Shown here in pieces: positions 1 to 9,000 of a stretch of 64,000 nucleotides of DNA. The notes beneath the pieces were generated by a model. The model was not told the DNA's origin. It searched no databases and saw only the letters and a list, made by a program, of their open reading frames with translations. The DNA is from Tautonia rosea (GTDB lineage Bacteria; Planctomycetota; Planctomycetia; Isosphaerales; Isosphaeraceae), in the NCBI RefSeq assembly GCF_012958305.1, contig NZ_JABBYO010000006.1:62001-126000 (forward strand), read 5' to 3'. The position numbers and the translations under genes were made by a program. Numbering within the stretch: the first letter of the stretch is position 1; the number at the start of each line of letters is the position of its first letter.

Positions 1-2547
1 CTCGGGATCATCGCCCGGATGGGCTTCTCGGCCTACTTCCTGATCGTCTGGGACTTCGTCCGCTACGCCCACGAGCAGGGGATTCCCACCACCGCTCGAG
101 GCTCGGCCTGCGGGGCGTTGGTGGCGTATGCCCTGAGGCTGAGTCATGTCGATCCCTTGACGTATGACCTGCTCTTCGAGCGATTTCTCGACCCGAATCG
201 ATCGGAGGCGCCTGATATCGACATCGACCTCTGCCAGGAGCGGCGCTACGAGGTCATCGAGTACGTCCGCAAGAAGTACGGCGGCGACAACGTGGCGCAG
301 ATCGGCACCTTCGGCACGCTCAAGGCCAAGGCGGCGATGACCGACGTGGGCCGGGCCCTTGGGATTCCCCTCGCGAAGGTCGAGACGGTCAAGAAGCTGG
401 TGCCGAACGTCCTGAACATCACGCTCGACGAGGCCTTGAAGAAGGAGCCTGCCCTGCGGGCCGAGGCGGATCGCGACCCCGACATCGGCCGGATGATCGA
501 GTTCTCCCGACGGCTCGAAGGCACGGTGCGCAACGTCGGCACGCACGCGGCGGGCGTGGTGATCGCCGACCGCCCCCTGCGCGACCTCTGCCCCTTGCAG
601 AAGATCCCGAACAAGGACAAGAGCAAGGAAGTCGTCTCGACCCAGTGGGACATGGGGGACGTCGAGAAGGCGGGGCTGTTGAAGGTCGACTTCCTCGGAC
701 TGCGGAACCTGACGAGCCTGGCCGCCGCCGTGACGATGATCAACGAGCGGCACCCGGACAACCCGGTTGACCTCGACGCCCTGCCGCTGGACGACCCCGA
801 GACGTTCGCCCTGTTGCAGCGAGGTGAGACGAAGGGGGTCTTCCAGCTCGAATCGGCCGGCATTCGCGACCTCTTGATCAAGATGAAGCCCGACCGCTTC
901 GCGGACATCATCGCCACGAACGCCCTGTATCGTCCCGGCCCGCTCAACGGCGGCATGGTCGATAGCTACGTCAACCGGAAGCACGGCCGGGAGGCGGCCG
1001 ACTATCCGCACCCGGTCATGAAGGACGTCCTGGAAGAGACCTACGGGATCATGGTCTACCAGGAACAGGTCATGCGGATCTTGAACCGGCTGGGCGGCAT
1101 CGAGCTGAGCAAAGCGTACGCAACTATTAAAGCGATCTCGAAAAAGAAGACCGACGTGATCGCGGCTGGTCGAGAGGCGTTCATGCTCGGCGCGGTCGAG
1201 CGGGGGCTCGACAAGGCAAAAGCCAAAGAAATCTTTGATCTGATCGAGTTCTTCGGCGGTTACGGCTTCAACAAGAGCCACTCGACCGCCTATGCCCTCG
1301 TCGCCTACCAGACCGCCTACCTGAAGACCCACTACCCGACCGAGTACATGGCCGCCGTACTCACGTCCGAGATGGACGGCTCGGAGCGGGAAAAGTTCTT
1401 TGTTGAGCATATCGACGATTGCCGACGCATGGGTCTGGCGGTTCTGCCGCCGAACGTCAACGAAGGGGTTGTCGGCTTCCGCCCGGCCGATCAGGAGAAG
1501 ACGATTCACTTCGGCCTCGGGTCGATCAAGGGGGTCGGCTTCAAGGCGGTCGAGACGATCGTCGAGGCCCGAGTGACCGGAGGCCCGTTCACCAGTCTGG
1601 ATGACTTCTGCGAGCGGGTGCCGTCGAAGGACGTCGGCCAGGGGGTGACGGAAATCCTTATCAAGGCCGGTGCGTTCGACACGCTGGGCGCCCGTCGCAG
1701 CCAGCTTCTGGCCGTGCTCCCTCGGGCGGTCCAGGGGGGACAGGCCCGGCAGGAAGACCGCAAGCGAGGGCAAAAGAGCCTGTTCGACGCCTTCGATGCC
1801 GCCGTCGCCGTGGCCGAGCCGGAGACGATCGTCACCAGCCTGCCCGACGTTCCCGAGATGTCCGACGCCGAGCGGCTGGCCGAGGAAAAGAAAGTGCTGG
1901 GCTTTTATATGTCGAGCCATCCCCTGGCGCGGCATGAGGCGCTGATCGAGGCCTTCCGCACCCACACGGTCGCCCAGCTCGCCGAGTTGCCTGACAAGGT
2001 CGAGGTGGTGCTCGGCGGCATTTTGGCCGGGGTGAAGCCGCGCAACGTGCAGAAGAGCCGATCGGGCCTGACCCGGATGGCCAAGCTCTCGGTCGAGGAT
2101 CTGACCGGTTCGACCCCGGCGATGCTCTGGCCCGAGGAGTACGCCAAGCAGCAGGACCTGGTGCGCGACGACCTGATCTGCTTCGTCCGGGGCCAGCTTA
2201 GCCGCCAGCGCGAGCCGGCCGAGCTGATCGTCAGCCGGATCATCCCCATCGAACGGGCCGGGGCCGAGCTGTGCCGGGGCCTGGTCGTTCGGCTGAACAA
2301 GGGGGCGCACGGCGATCAGGAACTCGACCGCCTCGGCCGGGTGCTCGGTCAGTACCAGGGGAACCTGGAGGTCTACTTCGAGGTCTTCGGCCTGCCCAAC
2401 GCCCACCGGGCCATCTTCCGCGCCGGGGCGTCGTGGCGGGTCCGGCATGATGATGCGTTGATCGCCGCCCTGGAGTCGACCGTCGGGGCCGGGAATGTCT
2501 TTTTGCTCGGCCACCGAGGGGCAGCGGCGCCGCCCTCGATGGGTTAA
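1..2547 (+). CDS. dnaE: DNA polymerase III alpha subunit, 3' part (5' end outside window)
   Basis: This is the catalytic subunit of the replicative DNA polymerase. The frame is open from base 1, so the first Met at base 19 is internal. About 848 residues are present; family members are usually about 1150, so the PHP domain and the start of the palm are missing. The catalytic motifs are visible: RGSACGALV, then PDIDID (the first two acidic residues of the active site, about residues 72-76), then the third aspartate in KVDFLGLRNL. Helix-hairpin-helix and OB-fold regions follow, including the GFYMSSHPL segment typical of DnaE. A stop is followed by a REP-like palindrome. The family assignment is firm. 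I cannot tell from this fragment alone whether it is the only DnaE in the genome. Confidence 0.97.
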   Translation, partial: LGIIARMGFSAYFLIVWDFVRYAHEQGIPTTARGSACGALVAYALRLSHVDPLTYDLLFERFLDPNRSEAPDIDIDLCQERRYEVIEYVRKKYGGDNVAQIGTFGTLKAKAAMTDVGRALGIPLAKVETVKKLVPNVLNITLDEALKKEPALRAEADRDPDIGRMIEFSRRLEGTVRNVGTHAAGVVIADRPLRDLCPLQKIPNKDKSKEVVSTQWDMGDVEKAGLLKVDFLGLRNLTSLAAAVTMINERHPDNPVDLDALPLDDPETFALLQRGETKGVFQLESAGIRDLLIKMKPDRFADIIATNALYRPGPLNGGMVDSYVNRKHGREAADYPHPVMKDVLEETYGIMVYQEQVMRILNRLGGIELSKAYATIKAISKKKTDVIAAGREAFMLGAVERGLDKAKAKEIFDLIEFFGGYGFNKSHSTAYALVAYQTAYLKTHYPTEYMAAVLTSEMDGSEREKFFVEHIDDCRRMGLAVLPPNVNEGVVGFRPADQEKTIHFGLGSIKGVGFKAVETIVEARVTGGPFTSLDDFCERVPSKDVGQGVTEILIKAGAFDTLGARRSQLLAVLPRAVQGGQARQEDRKRGQKSLFDAFDAAVAVAEPETIVTSLPDVPEMSDAERLAEEKKVLGFYMSSHPLARHEALIEAFRTHTVAQLAELPDKVEVVLGGILAGVKPRNVQKSRSGLTRMAKLSVEDLTGSTPAMLWPEEYAKQQDLVRDDLICFVRGQLSRQREPAELIVSRIIPIERAGAELCRGLVVRLNKGAHGDQELDRLGRVLGQYQGNLEVYFEVFGLPNAHRAIFRAGASWRVRHDDALIAALESTVGAGNVFLLGHRGAAAPPSMG

Positions 2548-2646
2548 GGGTCGGGAGGGGGTTGCGGTGATGCTTCCTCGTTCGACCTTTGCCGAGTGAG
2601 AATAAAGACGGCGTAGACGGAGCCAGGCTCTTGAGCGTCGCAGGGA

Positions 2647-2704
2647 TCCCCCTCACCCGGCCTTACGGCCACCTCTCCCCCGCGAGGGGGGCGAGGGTTG
2701 GGAG
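2647..2704 (+). repeat. REP-like palindromic element, copy 1
   Basis: The intergenic sequence after dnaE contains the pattern CCCCTCACCCGGCCT, CGGCCACCTCTCCCCCGC, then a GGGGGG-CGAGGGT arm. A second copy with the same left arm lies in inverted orientation near 52570-52640. The two copies are both between genes and share about 45 bases with few differences, so this is a dispersed repeat rather than a chance hairpin. The rest of the gap between dnaE and the next gene shows nothing else. Confidence 0.7.
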
Positions 2705-2771
2705 CGGGCGGCCAAGAGAAACGCGGAACGTCGGGAGGCCGCTCGCGTCCTTGATCGGCGAGGGAGAGGGC

Positions 2772-3566
2772 TTACTTGCTCTTGATGAGCTTCTTGGCGT
2801 CGTGGAGGGTGCGGCGGACCCATCGGCTCATTTTCTCGGCGGGCATGAGGACCTTGCCTTTGAGGACTTCGTTGGGGCGGGCCTTGAAGATGGTGGTGTG
2901 GATGGTGCCGTCCCAGCCCTCGGGGGCCTGCTCGGTGTAGTAGTAACCGGCGAACGACTTGCGGGTGTTTCCCTGGGGGCACTTGACGGCGGTGACGCCG
3001 TGGTAGCTGATCTCGCTGGTGGCGAAGATCACGCAGCGGTTGAAGATCGGCGAGAAGGAGTGGTGGCAGACCTTGACCTTCTTGTCCCAGAGCTCGACGT
3101 TGCCGCCCCACTCGGGCTTCCAGTCCTTGTTGAAGTAGACCAGGATGTTCAGGCGGCGGTGCAGCTTCCGGTCGCGGATGTAGTTGAAGTCGACGTGAAC
3201 GTCGAGGTGCCCCTGGGGGCCGGTCTGGTGCATTCCGCCGCCGACGAGCTTCGGATCGTCGAGCAGGTCGGGGATCTCGAAGATGTAGGAGAGATCGTCG
3301 CGGAACTCGGGAGAGGCGAGCAGGCGGTTCAGCTCGGCGATCGGCTCGGGGAACTTCGACGAGTCGGTGAGCTGGACCTTGCCGCGCTCGTTCAGGGCGG
3401 CGAACTCGCGGCCCATCGACGAGGCCTCTTCGTAGGTCGGGAAGGCGGCGAGCACCCGATTGGCGAAGTCTTCCTCAAGAAAGCCATCGATGCAGAGGCT
3501 CGGGAAGGGGGTCGCGTTGCGGACGCGATCGCGAAGGGCGTCGCGGTCGAACGGCTTGATGCTCAT
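2772..3566 (-). CDS. 2-oxoglutarate/Fe(II)-dependent prolyl-4-hydroxylase-like oxygenase
   Basis: The 264-residue protein is a soluble 2OG-Fe(II) dioxygenase of the prolyl 4-hydroxylase/Tpa1-like type. The double-stranded beta-helix signature is clear: an H-x-D iron motif (HVDFNY) after GHLDV, then RRLNILVYFN and EWGGNVELW, a distal His in EISYHGV, and a 2OG-binding Arg region in NTRKSFAGYYY. The usual family length is 200-270. I chose the ATG at 3566 because the upstream in-frame extension is proline-rich and unlike the family. The substrate cannot be deduced; free or protein-bound proline are both possible. It is transcribed divergently from the tricorn-like gene. Fe(II) and 2OG use is family knowledge; the substrate is unknown. 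Confidence 0.85.
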   Translation of the reverse strand: MSIKPFDRDALRDRVRNATPFPSLCIDGFLEEDFANRVLAAFPTYEEASSMGREFAALNERGKVQLTDSSKFPEPIAELNRLLASPEFRDDLSYIFEIPDLLDDPKLVGGGMHQTGPQGHLDVHVDFNYIRDRKLHRRLNILVYFNKDWKPEWGGNVELWDKKVKVCHHSFSPIFNRCVIFATSEISYHGVTAVKCPQGNTRKSFAGYYYTEQAPEGWDGTIHTTIFKARPNEVLKGKVLMPAEKMSRWVRRTLHDAKKLIKSK

Positions 3567-3892
3567 GGATGTGATGGCTCGTGGTGCCAGAGATCGAGGA
3601 TTGAACGGAGTCGGGACAGGATTGGGGGAGGGACCGATCTCCCGCATCCTCCGATTGATCAGGGATACGGCGCTGCCCCACCGTTGGTGACGGCCGACTT
3701 CAAGCCTAATTCGCGGTGTCGGCGGTTGTCAAAGTGATTCGGGTTTCCTCCCGGGTCGTCAGCCCGGTGCCGGATCGATAGGGACGGTCGGACAAAGGAA
3801 CAGGACGGGGGCTGATCCTCGTCGGTCCTTTTCGGTAAGATGGGCGATCCGCCAAAGCACCATTGCGTGAAGCATCGTTGAGGGAAGAGGCC
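3567..3892. promoter_or_regulatory. Divergent intergenic region between oxygenase and tricorn-like gene
   Basis: This 326-bp gap lies between two divergent genes and should carry both promoters. On the minus strand there is a perfect -35 box and a weaker -10 box (annotated separately). On the plus strand TAAGAT at 3835-3840 could be a -10 element for the tricorn-like gene, but no convincing -35 box is seen 16-18 bases upstream. No RNA gene or repeat was found. Confidence 0.4.
3703..3732 (-). promoter_or_regulatory. Candidate sigma-70-type promoter for the oxygenase gene
   Basis: Read on the minus strand, TTGACA (3732-3727) is followed by an 18-base spacer and TAGGCT (3708-3703). The -35 box is a perfect match and the -10 box is a partial one. 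It lies about 137 bases upstream of the chosen ATG. Confidence 0.4.
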
Positions 3893-6800
3893 ATGCCGGT
3901 GTCTGTTGTTGCGTCCCGATCCATCCGGTCGATTGCGATAGGGTGGTTCGCCCTTCTGGGAGCCTTGCTTGGGGGGGCCGCTTCGGCGGGGGCGAATGGT
4001 TCGAAGCCGATCCAACTGGCGGAATCGCCTGCGCTATCTCCTGACGGCAAGACCCTGGTGTTTTCCTGGGCGGGCGATCTCTGGACCGTTTCGACCGAAG
4101 GAGGAACAGCGCGTCGGCTGACCTTCCATCCCGGCCTCGACACCGAACCGGCCTTTTCCCCCGACGGGGAGACGATCGCCTTCGTCTCGGACCGCGAAGA
4201 CGGCCGGCAGGTCTATCGGATGCCCGCCTCGGGGGGTGTTCCGGTCCCCTTGACGGCTCATAGCGAGGGCTACCGCCTGGAAGGGTGGTCGCCCGACGGC
4301 CGGCAATTGCTGGTCAATGCCTCGCGGGACCACTTCTGGAGGCACGCCGAGCGGTTCTTTTTGATCAACGCCGAGGAGCGATCGGCCGAGCATCCGTTGT
4401 TCGACGCCTATGGCTCGGAGGGATCGCTCTCGCCCGACGGATCGACCTTGCTGTTTGTTCGGGAAGGGGTGGCCTGGTGGCGCAAGGGGTATCGCGGATC
4501 GCAGGACGCCCAGATCTGGAGCTATGATCGGGAGTCGGGCGCGTTCACCAAGGTGCTTGATCCCGAAGGGGGGGCCCGCTGGCCGCTCTGGAAGCCCGAC
4601 GGCGAGGGATTTTACTACGTGGCCGAGCACAACGGGGCCTTGAACCTGAGGGAGCACGCGCTCGAATCAGGCGAGGACCGGGCCTTGACAAGCTTCGATG
4701 ACGACTCGGTCGTCTTCCCGACCCTCTCGGCCGATGGCTCGACCCTGGTGTTTCGGCACCTGTTCGATCTCTACCGGATCGATCCGACCGCCGATCGGCC
4801 GAAGCCGGCGAAGATCGAGATCCAGCACGAGGCCGCGGCCCTGGTGCCTGAGTTGAGCCGGGTGAGCCTCGATCGCGCCTCGGAGGTCGCCTTTTCTCAG
4901 GATGGCCTGGAGATCGCCTTCATCGCCGGGGGGGATCTGTGGGTCATGGACACGGTCTTGAAGGAGCCGGTCCGGGTGACGAGCACTCCTGAGGAGGAGC
5001 GGTCGCCGGTCTTTGCGCCTGATGGCGAGTCGATCCTGTTCGTGAGCGACACCGAAGGGCAAACCGACCTCTGGCGGGCGACCCGCACCGACGACGAGCT
5101 GTTCTGGTGGCAGAATTCGGCGTTTGACCTGGAACGAGTCACGCAGGATGCCGCTGTTGAGTCTCGGCTGGAGTGGAGCCCCGAGGGGTCGAAGGTCGCC
5201 TTTGTGAAGGGCAACGGCGACCTGTGGATCATGGACGCCGACGGCTCGAATCCGAAGCGGATGCTCGAAGGCTGGAATGCCCCTCAGTTCTGCTGGTCGC
5301 CCGATGCGCAGTGGATCGCCTTCGCCCGAGACGACGACGAGTTCAACGCCGACGTCTGGATTGTGCCGATCGACGGTTCTCAGGAACCGTTCAACGTCTC
5401 GAAGCACCCGAGCAACGACGGCAACCCAGCCTGGTCTCCGGACGGGAAGATTCTGGCCTTCAGCGGAAATCGGGAGGTCGATGGCGAGGTGGACATTCAT
5501 TTCGTCTTCCTCCGCCGTGAGGATGACGAACTGGGCCGCCGCGACCGGACGATCGAGGAAGCGATCGAGAAGATCCGCAAGGCCCGGAAGCAGAACGGCG
5601 GCCCCAACGGCAAGGCCGACACGCCAAAGGCCAACGGCACGCCCGACGACGAGACGGACGAGGAGAAGGATTCCGACGAGGAGGACGAGGAGAAGGAGTC
5701 GGACGAATCGGACGAGAAGGAGGAGACTCCGAAGGTCGTGATCGACTTCGACGACATCCACGAGCGGATTCGCCGGGTATCGATTCCGAACTCGTCGGAA
5801 GGGGGATTGTTCTGGTCTCCGGATTCGAAGCGGCTGGCCTTCCGGGCGAACATCGACGGTCAGTCGGGGACGTACACGATTGAGCCGACGGGGGAACTCG
5901 CTCCGAAGCGATTGTCGAGCGAGACGCTGGGCGATCCTCGATGGTTGAAACAAGGCGATCTGATTGTCGGTAATCTGGAAGGAGTTCCGACGAGCATCGC
6001 GGGGTCGGGCAACTCGGTGTCGAAGTCCACCTTCTCGGCCCAGCAGGAACTCGACCGGGCAGCCAAGTACGGCGCGGCCTTCGACATGGCCTGGCGAACG
6101 ATGCGAGATCGGTGGTACGACGAGAACCTCAACAACCGCAACTGGGACGCGATCCGGCGGAAGTACCTGGATCTGGCGGCGTCGAGCGTCGATCGGTCGA
6201 TGTTCGCCGAGGTCGTTCGCCTGATGCTCGGTGAGCTGAAAGGCTCGCACCTGGGCTTCTCGCCGAGGGGCAACGACACGATCGAGCCCCTCCGGGGGGA
6301 CTGGAGCATCTCGACCGCCCACCTCGGAGTGCGGTTCGATCCTGAGCACAAGGGCCCGGGCTTGAAGGTCCGCGATGTGGTGCCGGGCGGTCCGGCTGAT
6401 CAGACCCGATCGGCGATCAAGCCGGGAGAACTCATCGTCGCCATCGACGGCCAGACGGTTGATCCCGACATGGACCTGACCCAGGTGCTCAACGGCCCCC
6501 TGGCCCGAGACATCACGCTGATGGTCCAGAACGTCGAAGGGGAGGAACGCTCGGTGACCGTGCGGCCGATTTCCTTTGGCGCGGCCCGAGCGTTGCTCTA
6601 CGACGCCTGGGTGAAGGGGAACCGTCAGGCGGTGGAGGAGGCCAGCGAAGGGAAACTCGGTTATCTGCACATCCGGGCGATGAACGGGGCGAGCTTCTCG
6701 AAGTTCCAGGAAGAGCTGTATTCGGCCGCCGCGGGCAAGGAGGGGCTGATCATCGACGTTCGGGAGAACGGCGGCGGCTCGACGGCCGACCTGTTGCTCA

Positions 6801-7264
6801 CGAGCCTGACGCAGCCATTTCACGCGATCACCGTTCCCCGAGGGGGGAACCCGGGCTATCCTCAGGATCGCAAGGTCTTTGCCTCCTGGTCTCGGCCGAT
6901 TGTCGTGCTCTGCAACCAGAACAGCTTCAGCAATGCCGAGATCTTCAGCCACGCGATCAAGACCCTCGGCCGAGGGCAACTGGTCGGCGTGCCGACGGCC
7001 GGAGGGGTGGTCAGCACGGGGGCGACCTCGATCATGGACCTCGGCACCCTTCGTCTCCCGTTCCGAGGGTGGTACGTGGCCGGAACCGGTGAAGACATGG
7101 AACTCAACGGCGCCGTGCCCGATGTGATCATCTGGCCCGAGCCCGGCGAATGGCCCCGAGGCGACGATCGCCAGCTGGCCGAGGCGATCGAGCGACTCAA
7201 GCAAGACGTCTCTGAAGCGAAGAACCAGCCACAACCCGAGCTTCGCAAGGCGAGCGAACGGTGA
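3893..7264 (+). CDS. Tricorn-like protease (beta-propeller, PDZ, S41 core), secreted
   Basis: The 1123-residue protein resembles the archaeal tricorn protease, which degrades peptides inside a large multimer. The order of parts is: N-terminal signal peptide (hydrophobic stretch after an Arg-rich start), two sets of TolB/WD40-like repeats (repeated LSPDG, FAPDG, WSPDG motifs), a strongly acidic linker near residues 580-620 rich in Glu/Asp/Ser, a helical C1 region, a PDZ domain (HLGVRFDPEHKGPGLKV onward) and the C-terminal S41 core. Candidate catalytic residues are the Ser-His pair in KGSHLGF, the nucleophile Ser in NSFSNAEIF and the Glu in AGTGEDMELNG. The ATG at 3893 has a GGGAAGAGG ribosome-binding site; an ORF start 30 bases upstream lacks one. 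The signal peptide points to a periplasmic or surface location, unlike cytosolic archaeal tricorn. Confidence 0.9.
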   Translation: MPVSVVASRSIRSIAIGWFALLGALLGGAASAGANGSKPIQLAESPALSPDGKTLVFSWAGDLWTVSTEGGTARRLTFHPGLDTEPAFSPDGETIAFVSDREDGRQVYRMPASGGVPVPLTAHSEGYRLEGWSPDGRQLLVNASRDHFWRHAERFFLINAEERSAEHPLFDAYGSEGSLSPDGSTLLFVREGVAWWRKGYRGSQDAQIWSYDRESGAFTKVLDPEGGARWPLWKPDGEGFYYVAEHNGALNLREHALESGEDRALTSFDDDSVVFPTLSADGSTLVFRHLFDLYRIDPTADRPKPAKIEIQHEAAALVPELSRVSLDRASEVAFSQDGLEIAFIAGGDLWVMDTVLKEPVRVTSTPEEERSPVFAPDGESILFVSDTEGQTDLWRATRTDDELFWWQNSAFDLERVTQDAAVESRLEWSPEGSKVAFVKGNGDLWIMDADGSNPKRMLEGWNAPQFCWSPDAQWIAFARDDDEFNADVWIVPIDGSQEPFNVSKHPSNDGNPAWSPDGKILAFSGNREVDGEVDIHFVFLRREDDELGRRDRTIEEAIEKIRKARKQNGGPNGKADTPKANGTPDDETDEEKDSDEEDEEKESDESDEKEETPKVVIDFDDIHERIRRVSIPNSSEGGLFWSPDSKRLAFRANIDGQSGTYTIEPTGELAPKRLSSETLGDPRWLKQGDLIVGNLEGVPTSIAGSGNSVSKSTFSAQQELDRAAKYGAAFDMAWRTMRDRWYDENLNNRNWDAIRRKYLDLAASSVDRSMFAEVVRLMLGELKGSHLGFSPRGNDTIEPLRGDWSISTAHLGVRFDPEHKGPGLKVRDVVPGGPADQTRSAIKPGELIVAIDGQTVDPDMDLTQVLNGPLARDITLMVQNVEGEERSVTVRPISFGAARALLYDAWVKGNRQAVEEASEGKLGYLHIRAMNGASFSKFQEELYSAAAGKEGLIIDVRENGGGSTADLLLTSLTQPFHAITVPRGGNPGYPQDRKVFASWSRPIVVLCNQNSFSNAEIFSHAIKTLGRGQLVGVPTAGGVVSTGATSIMDLGTLRLPFRGWYVAGTGEDMELNGAVPDVIIWPEPGEWPRGDDRQLAEAIERLKQDVSEAKNQPQPELRKASER

Positions 7265-7403
7265 GTTTCCGTTTCTTGTCGCTCGGACCGCTCGGAGTGA
7301 GGTCCGGCCCTCGTCCGTTGGACGTCGGTCCTCCCCCCCGTTCTCAGTTTCACCAATCCTCCCTTACCCTGTTTCTTGACTCTCGAGAAAGGTCTTCACG
7401 TCG

Positions 7404-8174
7404 ATGACTCTGAATTACGGTCCCCCCCTGCTCCGCCTGGTGTCTCTGGGGCTGCTGGTTGCGACGGTGTCTCCCGCCGTCGGGCAGGACGCGCTGCCCA
7501 AGGCGGAGGAGGTGCTTGCGAAGTCGATCGAGGCCACAGGAGGCGAGGCGGCCTACAAGGCGCTGAGCACCCGCAAGGTCACCGGCACGATTGAGTTCGT
7601 TGGTGCCGGTTTGAAGGGGAAGCTAAGCCTTGAGCAGCAAGCTCCGAACAGCATGAAGACGTCTCTGGAACTGGAGAACGTCGGCACATTCTTGCAAGGC
7701 ACCGATGGAACGATTGCCTATGAGATCAACCCGGTCAGCGGTGAGCGGGTCCTCGAAGGGGCTGAGAAGGCGGCCTTCCTGCGTGAGGCAGCCTTTTACT
7801 CTGACCTCGAATGGCAGGACTACTACGAAGCGGCCGAGACCAAGGAGATCATGGAGGTTGACGGCACCAAGTGCTACGTGGTGGCCATGACCCCGAAGGA
7901 GGGTCGGGTCGAAACGCGGTTCTATGCCGTCGATTCGGGTCTGCTGGTGAAGTCTCGCCGGATCGTCGAGTCGCCGATGGGTGAGATTCCGGTCGAGTCG
8001 ATCGTGAGCGACTACCGAGAGGTCGACGGCCTGAAGATTCCGTTCGTCAGCACCGAGGTGCTCCTTGGCCAGGAGGTGAAGACCACGATCCAGACCGTCG
8101 AGCATGGCGTGGACTTCCCGGAAGGCACCTTCGCCATTCCCGAGGCCATCAAGAACCGCGCTGGCGCTCGCTGA
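7404..8174 (+). CDS. Secreted LolA-like outer-membrane-lipoprotein-sorting-type protein
   Basis: This 256-residue protein starts with a signal peptide ending near AVGQ. The rest has the beta-rich pattern seen in the LolA/LolB-like fold: a KAEEVLAKSIEATGG opening found in many proteins of this kind, then alternating strands with GRVETRFYAVDSGLL and DYREVDGLKIPF. Such proteins often sit near M16 peptidases, and an M16 gene lies 0.8 kb downstream. It follows the tricorn-like gene by 139 bp and ends in a strong intrinsic terminator. Lipid or lipoprotein binding would be typical of the fold, but no specific partner can be named. Confidence 0.65.
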   Translation: MTLNYGPPLLRLVSLGLLVATVSPAVGQDALPKAEEVLAKSIEATGGEAAYKALSTRKVTGTIEFVGAGLKGKLSLEQQAPNSMKTSLELENVGTFLQGTDGTIAYEINPVSGERVLEGAEKAAFLREAAFYSDLEWQDYYEAAETKEIMEVDGTKCYVVAMTPKEGRVETRFYAVDSGLLVKSRRIVESPMGEIPVESIVSDYREVDGLKIPFVSTEVLLGQEVKTTIQTVEHGVDFPEGTFAIPEAIKNRAGAR

Positions 8175-8226
8175 GCGATCGACGGCCAATGGCCCCAGCA
8201 CGCTCAAGCCTGGGATGTTGCAGAAA

Positions 8227-8255
8227 CGGCCGGGGAGCTCACAGCTCCTCGGCCG
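8227..8255 (+). terminator. Intrinsic terminator after the LolA-like gene
   Basis: A 13-bp stem (8227-8239 with 8243-8255, one G-U pair) closes a 3-base CAC loop and is followed by ATTTTCGTT. It lies about 50 bases past the stop codon. This is the best intrinsic terminator in the window. Confidence 0.9.
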
Positions 8256-8430
8256 ATTTTCGTTCCGAGGTCGCCCTGGTTTCTGAGTGTCGGGAGGATT
8301 GGTTCGAAGGGGAGCAAGGCCTGGCCCGGGATTTGCGGTTTCGTCGATCAGACATCCTGGGTTATCGAGTTCAATAAAAACGTTCCGACTGCCCGGGACC
8401 GTCTTCGGTCCGAGGCAGGAGTGGTATGCA

Positions 8431-8814
8431 ATGACCTTTCGAGAATCGCTGGAGGAGCATCTCCGCGCGATCAAGTCGCGTGATCTGCCCTCTCTGATGA
8501 TGACGCTCCCTGAGGGGGAGCTGACGCTGATTCGGCCCGATGGCCGGTGCCTTCGCTCGGTCGACGAGTATGTCGCCCTGTACCGTGACTGGTTCGCGTC
8601 CTCGACCTGGACGATCGAGACCCGGCTCGAAGAATTGACCGAGTGCGACGCCCTGGGCCTGGCGATTGTGCATGTGACGTACCGCGATGAGCCTCCCGAC
8701 CGCGATCGGTGGCTGCAACGCGCGTTCCACACCTTCGCCTTTGCCCGAGAGGGCAGCCGGTGGGTCTTGATTCACGATCAGGCGACCCCCATCCAGCCCC
8801 TCGACTCACCGTGA
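8431..8814 (+). CDS. SnoaL/NTF2-like domain protein
   Basis: The 127-residue protein matches the NTF2-like (SnoaL-type) fold in length and pattern: an N-terminal helix (FRESLEEHLRAI), a central YVALYRDWF helix, and beta strands ending in FAFAREGSRWVLIHDQATP. This last segment is the usual C-terminal strand pair with W and H. The fold covers ketosteroid isomerase-like enzymes and many small-molecule binding proteins, so the function is open. The start at 8431 is set by AGGAG at 8417-8421, 9 bases upstream. An upstream in-frame extension from 8287 overlaps the region behind the terminator and is not supported. Confidence 0.7.
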   Translation: MTFRESLEEHLRAIKSRDLPSLMMTLPEGELTLIRPDGRCLRSVDEYVALYRDWFASSTWTIETRLEELTECDALGLAIVHVTYRDEPPDRDRWLQRAFHTFAFAREGSRWVLIHDQATPIQPLDSP

Positions 8815-9000
8815 CAGGGAAAGAGACCATCGGGGGCGATCCTCGGTCGGCTGCTCTGGACGATCGAAGGGGTAAAGGGGCAAGATAGGGTCTTCGTTCC
8901 GTCTCGTGAATCACCGAGACCTGGCAACCGATGCGCGTCTGCACCCGCTCGGCACCGAAGCATCGGCCTCTGCGTTCGGCACCCCCAGAGCACCACCGAG

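Noticed and set aside
2589-3737. 382-codon plus-strand frame over the oxygenase gene
   Set aside because: The minus-strand gene has a full 2OG-Fe(II) signature; this frame is low-complexity Gly/Val/Leu.
4667-7234. 855-codon open frame antisense to the tricorn-like gene
   Set aside because: It is a by-product of high GC at third positions; it lacks a ribosome-binding site and any recognisable motif, while the plus-strand gene has clear family signatures.
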